The notes under the pieces: model-generated | The model's database searches: none | What the model was told of the DNA's origin: nothing | Seen by the model: only the letters and a program-made list of their open reading frames with translations | From: Kiritimatiellota bacterium B12222 | GTDB taxonomy: Bacteria; Verrucomicrobiota; Kiritimatiellia; SS1-B-03-39; UBA6053 | Reading direction: 5' to 3' | Length of the DNA stretch: 64,000 nt | Assembly (NCBI GenBank): GCA_029719485.1 | Contig: CP120722.1 | Location: 4,278,001-4,342,000, forward strand | Made by a program: the position numbers and the translations under genes | Shown: positions 42,589-50,961 of the stretch, in pieces | How the letters are laid out: each line of letters opens with the position of its first letter | Numbering within the stretch: the stretch's first letter is position 1

Positions 42589-43283
42589 TTAGTTTCATTT
42601 CCATGGGAGAAGCCCTTACCTTGGGTGCCGTTACCAGCCTACACTGCATGGGCATGTGTGGCCCATTGGCGCTGGCATTACCCTCTGATAAAAAAGCCTC
42701 AAAACTCAAACATGCCGTAGGACGCCTGATCTATAATCTCGGTCGGGCCATCACCTACGCCATCATGGGTATTTTTGCAGGCGCACTCGGGAAAAGCCTC
42801 CAATTATACAACCTCCAAAATACCGTTTCCATCCTGTTTGGTGTGTTGTTACTGGCCTCCGTATTTCTATCCGCCAAACACATGCCGGCGTGGGTGATCC
42901 GCTTTTTCTATAAACCCATTCAACGCGCACTCGGCCGCATCCTTAAACGCGGAAGTTTCTTGGGACTTTTTCAAATTGGACTCTTAAACGGACTGCTTCC
43001 ATGCGGCATGGTTTACGCGGCCTTGACCTTAGCCTCCTTGCATTCCGGAGCCATCGAAGGCGCTACCTTTATGTTCCTGTTTGGACTCGGCACCCTCCCC
43101 CTTATGTTTGCACTTTCTTTGGGCGGACTCTCTTTACGCACCCCCAAACTGCAACCCATTTTAAATCGCGTCATCCCGACCGTCACTTTTATCGTCGCTG
43201 TCTTATTAATTTTGCGCGGCTTGTCCCTTAACATTCCTTTTATCAGCCCCGACCTTTCCGCAGGCGGAAGCTGTTGCCATTAA
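42585..43283 (+). CDS. SafE/UreH-like membrane protein of the cco operon
   Basis: 232 residues, six predicted helices, of the sulfite exporter TauE/SafE-like (COG2836-type) family. The first helix carries SLHCMGMCGP, a His/Cys/Met motif suggestive of metal handling, and the C-terminus ends GGSCCH. Members often lie in cbb3 operons and are thought to aid copper supply, although the substrate is unsettled. In this operon it takes the place usually held by ccoI, which lies 9 kb upstream of ccoS. Confidence 0.85.
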   Translation: MISFISMGEALTLGAVTSLHCMGMCGPLALALPSDKKASKLKHAVGRLIYNLGRAITYAIMGIFAGALGKSLQLYNLQNTVSILFGVLLLASVFLSAKHMPAWVIRFFYKPIQRALGRILKRGSFLGLFQIGLLNGLLPCGMVYAALTLASLHSGAIEGATFMFLFGLGTLPLMFALSLGGLSLRTPKLQPILNRVIPTVTFIVAVLLILRGLSLNIPFISPDLSAGGSCCH

Positions 43284-43304
43284 TTTACTCAACCGGAGCC
43301 CCTC

Positions 43305-43823
43305 ATGCTACTTACTAAAACTACAGAAATCGCTATTCAATGTCTGGTGTTGCTCTCCAGAATGCCGAAAGGCACCTTGATTACTCCACAACCTATCTCC
43401 CTCACCTTAGGATCCTCTGAGAGTTATACCTCCAAAATCCTACGGACCCTCGCCAAAGCCGACCTGCTCGAATCACATCGTGGTGCCAGTGGCGGATTCT
43501 CTTTGGCGCGCGACTCCAAAGACATCACCCTTCTCGAAGTGGTGGAAGCCTGTGAAGGTGCTATTATTGGCAACCATTGCCGTGAGTTCCCTGATCCCAA
43601 TATGGTTAAACGTACCTGTGGATTTCATCAGGCCATGGTCGAATTCCAAGAAGGCGTTAAAACCCTGCTCCGCAAATGGAGTATCGATGACCTCGCCACC
43701 CGCCCCCTTTCTGATTCCAAAGATGCACCCGACTGCAAATTGCGTCGCATTCTCGATGCCGAAAAGTCCATCCCCGTCCGGGGCAGCCTTCTCAATCAAC
43801 CCAGCATCAAATCACTGAAATAA
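43305..43823 (+). CDS. Rrf2-family regulator, probably Fe-S containing
   Basis: 172 residues. The winged helix-turn-helix reads TKTTEIAIQCLVLLSRM...TLGSSESYTSKILRTLAKADLLESHRGASGGFSLAR. Cysteines at 83, 92 and 105 (EACEG, GNHCREF, RTCGFH) resemble the cluster-ligand region of IscR/NsrR/RsrR proteins. It lies 21 bp after the last cco-operon gene in the same direction, so it probably adjusts oxidase expression to oxygen, NO or Fe-S status. The target site is unknown. Confidence 0.85.
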   Translation: MLLTKTTEIAIQCLVLLSRMPKGTLITPQPISLTLGSSESYTSKILRTLAKADLLESHRGASGGFSLARDSKDITLLEVVEACEGAIIGNHCREFPDPNMVKRTCGFHQAMVEFQEGVKTLLRKWSIDDLATRPLSDSKDAPDCKLRRILDAEKSIPVRGSLLNQPSIKSLK

Positions 43824-43848
43824 TCTCCATCAATCTCTTCCCTCTCCC

Positions 43849-43876
43849 AGCCCCTTGCTTCTGCAAGGGGCTTTTT
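43849..43876 (+). terminator. Rho-independent terminator of the cco operon
   Basis: AGCCCCTTGC, loop TTCT, GCAAGGGGCT, then TTTTT: a 10-bp stem with T-tract 25 bp after the Rrf2 stop. It also faces the end of the convergent VTT-domain gene. Confidence 0.9.
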
Positions 43877-43880
43877 TGAT

Positions 43881-44444
43881 TTACCCTCCACATATCCCAC
43901 TCAACAACCCCCAAACGCCTTGCCCCATCCATAAATAAGTCAAGGTCGCAGGCAACATCCCCAAAAATGTGGCGATCACAAAGGTATGAGCAGGAATACG
44001 ACTCAGCCCCAGCATCCAATTGATGGGCGGAAACAGATAAAATATTAATCGCAATAGCAATACCGTCGTGAAGGCATGAGTTTCTAAACGACGTTCAAAT
44101 TTCATAATTTTGGCAGGAATCATGGGCGCAAGTTTAGCCTGAAAACCCAAACGGGCAGCGCCATACCCTAAACAGGAAGCACCCAACCCTCCCGTCACAC
44201 AAAGTAAAAATGCCACAGGAAATGACCATAAAGTTGCCGCGGGCACGATAAACAATATCGGGGGAACCCCCACAGCCCCCACCACCATCATACACAGCAG
44301 ATATCCCAACCCAAACCAAACACCATAAGCCTTCAACCTCTCAAGCTCTGGCAACAGCGCGTAGGACTCAGACCACGCATATCCCCCCCACAACAAGAGG
44401 AACATCAGTCCCACGAGCATATATCGTCGAGGTGGGCATTTCAT
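43881..44444 (-). CDS. TVP38/TMEM64 (VTT-domain) membrane protein
   Basis: 187 residues from the ATG at 44444, which overlaps the previous gene as ATGA; an 11-codon longer frame lies inside that gene. It has about five helices and the VTT/SNARE-associated motif region (VGAVGVPPILFIVPAATLWSFPVAFLLCVTGG, LLLRLIFYLFPPINWMLGLSRI). Such proteins act as lipid scramblases or transporters in the inner membrane. Last gene of a four-gene envelope/glycan operon. Confidence 0.85.
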   Translation of the reverse strand: MKCPPRRYMLVGLMFLLLWGGYAWSESYALLPELERLKAYGVWFGLGYLLCMMVVGAVGVPPILFIVPAATLWSFPVAFLLCVTGGLGASCLGYGAARLGFQAKLAPMIPAKIMKFERRLETHAFTTVLLLRLIFYLFPPINWMLGLSRIPAHTFVIATFLGMLPATLTYLWMGQGVWGLLSGICGG

Positions 44445-45136
44445 TCGAAGCTGGCCCTGCAGCGGTAGCGTTGACAATCCCTCAAGATGTCATCCCCCAA
44501 GCCGTAAGAAAAGTCGTAGGGATGTATTCCGATCCTCAGGGGCCCCTTCCCCCTCGAAAATCGACGATTCCAGCCATTAAACAGACGCAGAAAACAACGC
44601 CGAAAATTTGTATCCGCTTCGTATCCCACTAAGGGACACTTTTCAAACCGTTGTGCTTGCGGTAAATAGATCCCTCGCAAAGTCTCGACCGATGTGAAGG
44701 GCAGCTGCTGCAACGCTTCTTGAGACAGCTTCCCCAAAGCCCAAGCCGGAGGCACATAATGTCGGGGAGAGGGTAAATCATGCAATGCAAACCAGTCATA
44801 ATTCCGTTGCATCAACTCCAGAATTTCTTCACTCCGCAAAGACAAATGCTCCGCCACATAACGCGAAATACACATCCCATGAATCTGATGTTTGAAGCTT
44901 TTCCGTTCTTTCACAGCATGGAACCACCCATGTCCCGCAAGCACATGTCCCCGATCAACCCAATTGCGTAAACGCAGGAGATGCGCCGCTTCCCAGGCAC
45001 GCCCAGGAATCACCAACAACATCACCGAGTGCACCCCTACGGCATCCAAGCGACTTAATATATCTCCCACCTGCCCTAAGGTTTCGGGAGCCACATCGTG
45101 AATCGAAATGTGCGCGGGCCTATTTTCAGTACTCAT
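44441..45136 (-). CDS. DUF2334 / polysaccharide deacetylase-like protein
   Basis: 231 residues of the NodB-like carbohydrate esterase superfamily. HISIHDVAPETL gives the first metal-binding Asp, GHGWFH resembles the H-x-x-x-H site region, and GIHPYDF is near the end. It probably removes acyl groups from a sugar polymer, though activity for DUF2334 is not established. Overlaps both neighbours by 4 bp, so it is co-translated with a GT4 and a VTT protein. Confidence 0.82.
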   Translation of the reverse strand: MSTENRPAHISIHDVAPETLGQVGDILSRLDAVGVHSVMLLVIPGRAWEAAHLLRLRNWVDRGHVLAGHGWFHAVKERKSFKHQIHGMCISRYVAEHLSLRSEEILELMQRNYDWFALHDLPSPRHYVPPAWALGKLSQEALQQLPFTSVETLRGIYLPQAQRFEKCPLVGYEADTNFRRCFLRLFNGWNRRFSRGKGPLRIGIHPYDFSYGLGDDILRDCQRYRCRASFE

Positions 45137-46239
45137 CGCGTCCTCACTTCAGCAAACACATCCAACCAGCCCTGCATCGTTTGAGCATTCATATCAACTG
45201 TAGCCGCATGCGCCTTGCGCGCACTTTCGCACAATACGGAGGTAGGTTGCTCTTGTAAACGGCGCAACGCATCCGCCACCGTTTCCCCTTCCCGGATCAC
45301 CCACAACCCCGCAGCCAAATCGGGCCATTGTAAAATCCCACAAGTTTCTGAAACCAACATTAAGCGTCCCCGTGCCATCACCTCTAATGCAATGGAACCA
45401 AAAGATTCATGCTTCGAAGGAAGCACCACCACATCCGCAGCATCAATTTCCGCCAATAACTGCTCCCGACTTAACCAACCCAGTAAGTTCAGGTGGGGAA
45501 GATCCTGCGCTTTCTCCTCAAGCTCTTTCATCAACGGTCCGTCACCCGCAATGTTAAAGGTCAACTCCGGCAATTCCGCAGCCGCATCCGCCACTCTCAT
45601 CACCCGTTTTTCTTTGGCCAAACGCCCAGCAAACAATACCGTTTTTATTTCCCCCCGAAAAGGAATCAGGGGCTTCTCAACCAAGGGACGGGCAATCGAC
45701 GTGCCCATCACCCGCACCTTTTGGGCACCCAGTGACAGCGCTTCTTCTTTCATTTCTTCTGTGTTCACCACCACACAATCCGCATGCCGAAACATCACCC
45801 GACTGGCCCGCTTCAAATACCACGCACTCAACTTGCCAAAACGGCCCTGCCAATAAAGGGTGGCCAACTTATTTAAAGAGGTATGATACCCAAAAATCAA
45901 CGGGATGTTTTTGTGACGAGCCACCAGTCGCGCCAGTAACGCAAAAGGCCCCAAAGTAGGTGCAATCAAAATTGTGGGACGCTCTTTTTTCACCTGACGC
46001 AATATCGGTATCACATTAGGCAAATATAAATGCTGGGAGTGATCTCCTGGTAAGGGAATAGAGATTCTATTTTTTTTGAAAATACAATTAGCCCGCGCTG
46101 GAATCATTTCCACATGTCCCAGTTCTTGCTCCAGATGCTCCATCAAATCATGATAATAGGTCCCCACACCATTTCGTTGCGGCACCGCATCTGACAAAAT
46201 CATCACCCGCGCTCCAGCGCTACCCTCCGATCTATTCAT
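45133..46239 (-). CDS. GT4-family glycosyltransferase
   Basis: A 368-residue GT-B glycosyltransferase. The N-terminal Rossmann part has SDAVPQRNGVGTYYHDLMEHL, the C-terminal part has LFAGRLAKEKRV and the retaining-enzyme signature VVLPSKHESFGSIALEVMARG with E-x7-E spacing. The acceptor is unknown. The mannosyl/glucosyl-diacylglycerol branch is possible given the membrane-lipid theme of the operon, but that is inference. Overlaps both neighbours by 4 bp. Confidence 0.92.
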   Translation of the reverse strand: MNRSEGSAGARVMILSDAVPQRNGVGTYYHDLMEHLEQELGHVEMIPARANCIFKKNRISIPLPGDHSQHLYLPNVIPILRQVKKERPTILIAPTLGPFALLARLVARHKNIPLIFGYHTSLNKLATLYWQGRFGKLSAWYLKRASRVMFRHADCVVVNTEEMKEEALSLGAQKVRVMGTSIARPLVEKPLIPFRGEIKTVLFAGRLAKEKRVMRVADAAAELPELTFNIAGDGPLMKELEEKAQDLPHLNLLGWLSREQLLAEIDAADVVVLPSKHESFGSIALEVMARGRLMLVSETCGILQWPDLAAGLWVIREGETVADALRRLQEQPTSVLCESARKAHAATVDMNAQTMQGWLDVFAEVRTR

Positions 46240-47438
46240 AAGCCCTCCCCTTGCAAGGTAGATACAGTCATCGGAAAATTCTGACGCAAATCCTCTTCAT
46301 CCACCTCATAATCCGCTAAGTTGTAGTGATGCCGACTTTGAAAGGTTTTGGAGCTCTCCGCCCGCTTGCGTAAGCTCTCCTGATAAGGTTCAGAAACCTG
46401 AAGCCCCAGTTTCGATGTAAATAACCCAAATACGGCTTCCAATGACATTTTGATTTCCTGATGCGATACCACCACCACTTGACCATCATCACTCTTCGGG
46501 ATCTGATCATTTAACACCTGGTAGTGTGCGCGCATATTGTTTAAAAGAACCGTGTGCATTTCCTGCGCATGCGTCTCTGCAAAAAATCCACGTTGCGCCA
46601 GATCAGCGGTGCTCAACATAGACGGCACTGTCTCAAACGGACTTCGCATACAGATCACATACCGGGCATCAGGAAAGAACTCGGGCAACAAATCCAACCA
46701 TGAACTGAAAGAGGCATTCTTCGACAGCAGCGTCAACCCGGATCCGTGCACATACAATTGCTTCTGCAAACATCTCCGATACAGCGCCAAACTTTCCCGT
46801 CGATAGTTGTCCGACATTTCAGCAGATCCCGGCAATAAGCGTCGGAAACCTTTCCACGAAGGAAAGGCCAACATCACGCCACTACAGCGCAACCAGGGCT
46901 GAAGCGCATAGTAATCTTCCTCGGGCTCCTTTAAAGATCCGGGATGGGTTTGAGAAAACTGCTGAACCGCTCTTTTTTCTAAAAAATCAAAAGTGCGTGA
47001 CAAAGGACGTCCCATCCGTCGATCCAAGTAACTCAGTCCCCGGAACAGCTTTTTTTGCAAGATGCTCGCTGCAAAAAACAGCTCCCAGGCTGAAGCCGTA
47101 GCATACTGCGATGAGCTTTCGGCCAACTGACGATGCAAATACGTGGTGCCCGAACGTGGCGGCCCCAAGACAAACACGGGCGATCGAATTTCGATGTGAT
47201 GATACCTTGGAAAACACAACTCATCCAAGGCCAAACAAAGTTGCGTCAGACACTGCCACAACACCAACAACGGAGAACACAGCAACAACCAACAAGCCCG
47301 AGCAACAGGACGCTTGTAAACACCTTTAAAAAGAGCCCCCCACTCGGCAATCAAAAGCGCAATAACATCCCACAGACTCTGTAGTGACAGTCGCATAAAA
47401 GAGGAACGTGAAAACGGTAGAGGAGACGAAGAAGTCAT
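46236..47438 (-). CDS. PAPS-dependent sulfotransferase family protein
   Basis: 400 residues. The 5'-phosphosulfate loop is FVLGPPRSGTTYLHRQL (about 91-107), and the 3'-phosphate site is probably RYVICMRSPFETVPSML. An N-terminal hydrophobic segment (about 37-67) suggests membrane association. It probably sulfates a glycan or lipid made by the following genes. The window also encodes sulfate activation (cysDN), which would supply its donor. First gene of the operon; TTCCGAA dyads lie 107-152 bp upstream. Confidence 0.86.
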   Translation of the reverse strand: MTSSSPLPFSRSSFMRLSLQSLWDVIALLIAEWGALFKGVYKRPVARACWLLLCSPLLVLWQCLTQLCLALDELCFPRYHHIEIRSPVFVLGPPRSGTTYLHRQLAESSSQYATASAWELFFAASILQKKLFRGLSYLDRRMGRPLSRTFDFLEKRAVQQFSQTHPGSLKEPEEDYYALQPWLRCSGVMLAFPSWKGFRRLLPGSAEMSDNYRRESLALYRRCLQKQLYVHGSGLTLLSKNASFSSWLDLLPEFFPDARYVICMRSPFETVPSMLSTADLAQRGFFAETHAQEMHTVLLNNMRAHYQVLNDQIPKSDDGQVVVVSHQEIKMSLEAVFGLFTSKLGLQVSEPYQESLRKRAESSKTFQSRHHYNLADYEVDEEDLRQNFPMTVSTLQGEGL

Positions 47439-47544
47439 TAACCCGTATTGATACGACGACCTCCACCCGGAGAAAACTTCTTTCGTGTTAGAAAGCCGAT
47501 AGCACTTTATGCGTTCTGATTAACCCAACTCTTTCCCCACAACT

Positions 47545-47590
47545 TTCCGAAACTCGGAAGTTAAAAATATATCCATTCCGAACTTAGGAA
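47545..47590. promoter_or_regulatory. Second pair of TTCCGAA palindromes, 31-bp spacing
   Basis: TTCCGAAACTCGGAA (47545-47559) and TTCCGAACTTAGGAA (47576-47590, one mismatch in the dyad), again exactly 31 bp apart. It lies between the divergent sulfotransferase operon and the secreted protease gene. Matches the pair at 5452-5497, including an A-rich centre. Confidence 0.6.
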
Positions 47591-47660
47591 ACCCGCTTCA
47601 TAAAAAAATCTCACAATATTTCGCCTGAAATGGTGTTATAAAAGCTATACTTAACTTAAA

Positions 47661-47666
47661 TATACA
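47661..47666 (+). promoter_or_regulatory. -10 box of the secreted protease gene
   Basis: TATACA followed by 6 bases and the ATG at 47673, with no convincing -35 box. Together with the dyads 70 bp upstream this suggests an activator-dependent, leaderless promoter. Confidence 0.45.
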
Positions 47667-47672
47667 CCTTTT

Positions 47673-49142
47673 ATGATTTTTCCTATGTGCCGCAGCCTCT
47701 CCATTCTCTTGCTCATTTTCCTTTCCGGACTTCTCCGGGGTCTGACCATTGAAGGATACAGCGCCACCAGCAATGATCGTTTTGCCAATGATCCCTCCTT
47801 CATTGCAAATAGCTTCGACCTCTCCGGCGTGGCCATCAGTAGTGACGGCAAATGGGCCACCATGATCAGTCCCAATGTGTTTCTGACCGCCAATCATTAT
47901 ACGCCGGGAACAGGACAAACCCTGACCTTTTACCAAACAAATGATCCCAGTGGCCCTTCAGTTACCCGCACCGTTAACAGTACACAACTACGCATAGGCA
48001 GCTCCGACCTGCGACTAGTGACCTTGGATATTCCGCTACCTGAAGGGTATACGTTTTATACCGTGGAAACGCGCCCCATCAATAATTATTGGGGTCAATA
48101 CGGGAATGAAGAACATTTCCATTTGGGCCGTTCTCCGGGGAACTATGCCACATCACGTGATATTGGCGTTGGAAAAAATGTGGTCGATATTCGATACAGC
48201 AATAGAGTCATCTCATCTCCTCAAGCATCAGGACCCGCCATTGAATGCAAAAAAGATTCAGGAAATGATGCTATTCCATACGAAACGTATGCCGTGGGCG
48301 GTGACTCCGGTGCTCCGCTCATGATTGATAATAACGGAACACTAAAATTAATTGGTATTTCCTGGTATCAAACCACCACAACTGAAGATGAAGTCACATC
48401 CCCCTACTCCACTGGATTTTCGCCAGTGGGAGACTACCATGACGATATCGATGACTTTCTCGATGATTATTCTCTGCCCTTTCAACCGCTCGCTCCAGAA
48501 AATTTTGCAGCCATTCGAATCAGTGACACCCAGATCAACCTGAGCTGGACCGATGCCTCCGAGGTAGAAACGGATTATAACTTAACCAGAGCAGAGAGCG
48601 CCGACGGTCCCTGGACCGAAATCGCCAGCATCTCAGCCGACAGCGAAAGTTATCAGGACCTCAGCGCCTCTGATACGGACCTCTACTATCGTTTAGTCGC
48701 CCGAAATCTAAAAGACATCACGTCCTACTCCGACTCGGATGGTGTGGAAATATCTGTCCTCACACCCTACAGCATCTGGGCCGCCCAATACGATTGGCAA
48801 GGCGCAGATCAAAGCCCCACCGGAGACGCCAACAATGATGGCATTCAAAACTTGCTGGCTTACAGCATGAATCTTTCTCCTCTGGACACCCTCCCTACAG
48901 ACGCCCTCCCCACCCTCGAAGTCTCCACAACTTATATCGATTATTCTTACCGCATAAATACTGAGGCCACCGAACTCAGCTACAGCCTGATCTCCTGTAA
49001 TGATCTGCTTGATCCTGATTGGCAACCGGTTCAAGTCAACGGCACAACCATCACCGAAACCATCGTCGCAGACCGGATCCGAATCCGCATGCAGGCAGAT
49101 CAACTCCTCTTCCCCCTTTATTTCAGACTTCAAGTTCAATGA
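47673..49142 (+). CDS. Secreted trypsin-like serine protease with FN3 domain
   Basis: 489 residues. It has a signal peptide (about 1-22), a chymotrypsin-fold peptidase with a plausible triad (H75 in TANHY, D112 in SSDLRLVTLD, S212 in VGGDSGAPL), a fibronectin type III domain (about 273-360, APENFAAIRISDTQINLSWTD) and a C-terminal module with a calcium-loop-like GDANNDGIQN and YFRLQVQ end. Tails of this style are common on exported verrucomicrobial proteins and may mediate surface retention. No ribosome-binding site; the -10 abuts the ATG. Confidence 0.87.
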   Translation: MIFPMCRSLSILLLIFLSGLLRGLTIEGYSATSNDRFANDPSFIANSFDLSGVAISSDGKWATMISPNVFLTANHYTPGTGQTLTFYQTNDPSGPSVTRTVNSTQLRIGSSDLRLVTLDIPLPEGYTFYTVETRPINNYWGQYGNEEHFHLGRSPGNYATSRDIGVGKNVVDIRYSNRVISSPQASGPAIECKKDSGNDAIPYETYAVGGDSGAPLMIDNNGTLKLIGISWYQTTTTEDEVTSPYSTGFSPVGDYHDDIDDFLDDYSLPFQPLAPENFAAIRISDTQINLSWTDASEVETDYNLTRAESADGPWTEIASISADSESYQDLSASDTDLYYRLVARNLKDITSYSDSDGVEISVLTPYSIWAAQYDWQGADQSPTGDANNDGIQNLLAYSMNLSPLDTLPTDALPTLEVSTTYIDYSYRINTEATELSYSLISCNDLLDPDWQPVQVNGTTITETIVADRIRIRMQADQLLFPLYFRLQVQ

Positions 49143-49275
49143 CCCCGCACGCTACTTCTTTGGAATCCCCCCACACTCCTCCCAGAGTTTTCCCGCTTCA
49201 TTCTGGACAAAAGAACGCCTCAGCGTAAATTATGCATAGGTCTTCATTTGATTCATCCCCTTCCCTTCCTTCAAG

Positions 49276-49713
49276 ATGTCACTAGAATTCAAACCAGATG
49301 TTTCAAAAAAAATTGTGTATTCACGTGCCTGGGGAAAATTAACAGCTGATGAACTTACCGACCATGTCCACGCCATCAACACTCTATTTGCGCAAGAGGA
49401 AATAAACTCAGACTGGGCTCAAATTTTCGATTGCTCAGAAGTCACCGCTGTTGCAAAAAATCCCAGCAACCTCATCCGGAACTTGGTTTTAAACAATCCT
49501 TGGCCTGCGGAGGCTGCCCGGGCGATCATTTCCAACTCCCCTCTTACCTTCGGATTTTCCCGCATGTATCAAATGCTGGGAGGAGAGTCCCTTCGCCATC
49601 TCAAAGTGGTTCATACCCTCGAAGAAGCGGAAACACATATCGAGCAACTCCGACGAGAAAGCCTGCAGAGCACGGAACCTTGTATAGATTCTCATAAAAA
49701 AGTACCTGAATAA
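49276..49713 (+). CDS. STAS/SpoIIAA-like domain protein
   Basis: 145 residues with the pattern of the small SpoIIAA/Sec14-like (STAS) family: VYSRAWGKLTADELTDHV at the start, a DxS strand (WAQIFDCSEVTAV) in the middle, then AAIISNSP-type and GFSRMYQMLGG segments, and a C-terminal helix (LEEAETHIEQLRRE). Function unknown; such proteins occur singly in many bacteria. It stands alone between the protease and the cys operon. Confidence 0.65.
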   Translation: MSLEFKPDVSKKIVYSRAWGKLTADELTDHVHAINTLFAQEEINSDWAQIFDCSEVTAVAKNPSNLIRNLVLNNPWPAEAARAIISNSPLTFGFSRMYQMLGGESLRHLKVVHTLEEAETHIEQLRRESLQSTEPCIDSHKKVPE

Positions 49714-49737
49714 TTGTAATTTTCATCTCCGAGGGCC

Positions 49738-49763
49738 TAATCCCCCATTTTTCATGGGGATTA
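49738..49763 (+). other. Stem-loop after the STAS-like gene
   Basis: TAATCCCC, a 10-base loop and GGGGATTA form an 8-bp stem 24 bp after the stop. It is followed by A rather than T residues, so it is a weak terminator candidate at best. Confidence 0.45.
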
Positions 49764-49819
49764 AAAACAGCCTAAAATATAGCGCTTTCAGCTTTTGCAA
49801 CAAAACTTCATCCCATATC

Positions 49820-49848
49820 TTGACAATCTCTACTAAACTCATAGAGAT
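49820..49848 (+). promoter_or_regulatory. cys operon promoter with overlapping operator dyad
   Basis: TTGACA (49820-49825), then the perfect dyad ATCTCTA-N9-TAGAGAT (49826-49848), whose right arm contains the -10 (TAGAGA, 49842-49847). The dyad fits the size of an Rrf2 operator and would block polymerase, implying autorepression by the first gene. The ATG lies 9 bases after the -10. Confidence 0.7.
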
Positions 49849-49856
49849 ACTGCACT

Positions 49857-50273
49857 ATGATATCGAAGAAATGCACATATGCCCTAAAAGCGGTCTTGGT
49901 TTTGGCCCGGAACCATGGTGGTTCCCCCATGACCATTCATCAAATTGCCAAAGATGAAGACATCCCACCGCGTTTTCTAGAAGCGATTTTGCGCGATTTA
50001 AAACAAAATGGTCTCACCGATTCCATCCGCGGAAAAGACGGAGGCTATCGTCTCAGTCATCCCCCTCGGGAGGTCACCATTGGACAAGTCGTCCGCGCCG
50101 TAGAAGGCCCTTGGTTTCCATCTGAAGAAGACAGCCCCCGCGATGTCCTTTTTCCCATTTGGAAAGATGCCAGCAATGCACTGCATCAGGTATTAGATGG
50201 CAAAAATTTTGAAACCCTGATCGCCGAACAGGATAAACTTCACGGCGGAACCATTCACAACTACTCTATTTAA
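49857..50273 (+). CDS. Rrf2-family regulator of the sulfate assimilation operon (CymR-like)
   Basis: 138 residues. N-terminus MISKKCTYALKAVLVLARN and the winged helix (TIHQIAKDEDIPPRFLEAILRDLKQNGLTDSIRGKDGGYRLS) are classic Rrf2. It has a single Cys (C6) and no cluster ligands, so it resembles CymR-type sulfur regulators rather than IscR. It leads the cysHDN operon with a 20-bp gap to cysH. The dyad between its -35 and -10 suggests autorepression and cys control together. Confidence 0.88.
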   Translation: MISKKCTYALKAVLVLARNHGGSPMTIHQIAKDEDIPPRFLEAILRDLKQNGLTDSIRGKDGGYRLSHPPREVTIGQVVRAVEGPWFPSEEDSPRDVLFPIWKDASNALHQVLDGKNFETLIAEQDKLHGGTIHNYSI

Positions 50274-50293
50274 CCTCCTTCTCAGCAACTTTT

Positions 50294-50938
50294 ATGAACG
50301 AACACATTGATTTAACTGAAGCCAACGCCGCCCTCGAAGATGCCTCCCCTGCAGAAATTTTGCAGTGGGGTGCCGACGTCTCCAATGGTGGCATCATCAT
50401 CTCCACCAACTTTCGCCCTTACGAAGCTGTGCTCCTGCACATGGCCGTACAACAGGTGCCGGATATTCCCGTACTGTGGGTGGATCATGGCTACAACACA
50501 CCCGGCACCTATAAATGCGCCGAAGAAACCATCGCCAAACTCAACTTAAATGTAAAACTCTACATCCCCGCACGCACCGCGGCCCATCGGGATACCGTAA
50601 ATGGCGGCATTCCTACCTTGGACAATCAGGAACTGCATGATGCGTTCACCGAAGAAGTGAAATTGGAACCTTTCCGCCGCGGCTTAGACGAATTGGAACC
50701 CACCGTTTGGCTCACCGCTCTGCGTCGGGTACAAAACCCCAACCGGGAAACCATGCCCATCGTTGACAAAACAGCCGATGGCGTGCTCAAGCTTTCTCCC
50801 GTCCTCGCATGGACAGATGAACAGATGCAGGCCTACATCGATGAGCACGAATTACCCAATGAATTCAACTATTATGACCCCACCAAAGTTCTCGAAAACC
50901 GGGAATGTGGCTTGCACCTCGGTTCCGGCAAGATATAA
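50294..50938 (+). CDS. cysH: Phosphoadenylyl-sulfate reductase CysH
   Basis: 214 residues. PP-loop-type adenylyl-sulfate reductase with the active-site Cys in the C-terminal motif ECGLH (about 206-210). The CC pairs that bind a 4Fe-4S cluster in APS reductases are absent (WLTALRRVQNPN at that place), so the PAPS-specific, thioredoxin-dependent type is expected. That would require an APS kinase (cysC), which is not in this operon. Produces sulfite. Confidence 0.9.
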   Translation: MNEHIDLTEANAALEDASPAEILQWGADVSNGGIIISTNFRPYEAVLLHMAVQQVPDIPVLWVDHGYNTPGTYKCAEETIAKLNLNVKLYIPARTAAHRDTVNGGIPTLDNQELHDAFTEEVKLEPFRRGLDELEPTVWLTALRRVQNPNRETMPIVDKTADGVLKLSPVLAWTDEQMQAYIDEHELPNEFNYYDPTKVLENRECGLHLGSGKI

Positions 50939-50961
50939 GTACCCCCTTACCCTACAAGACT

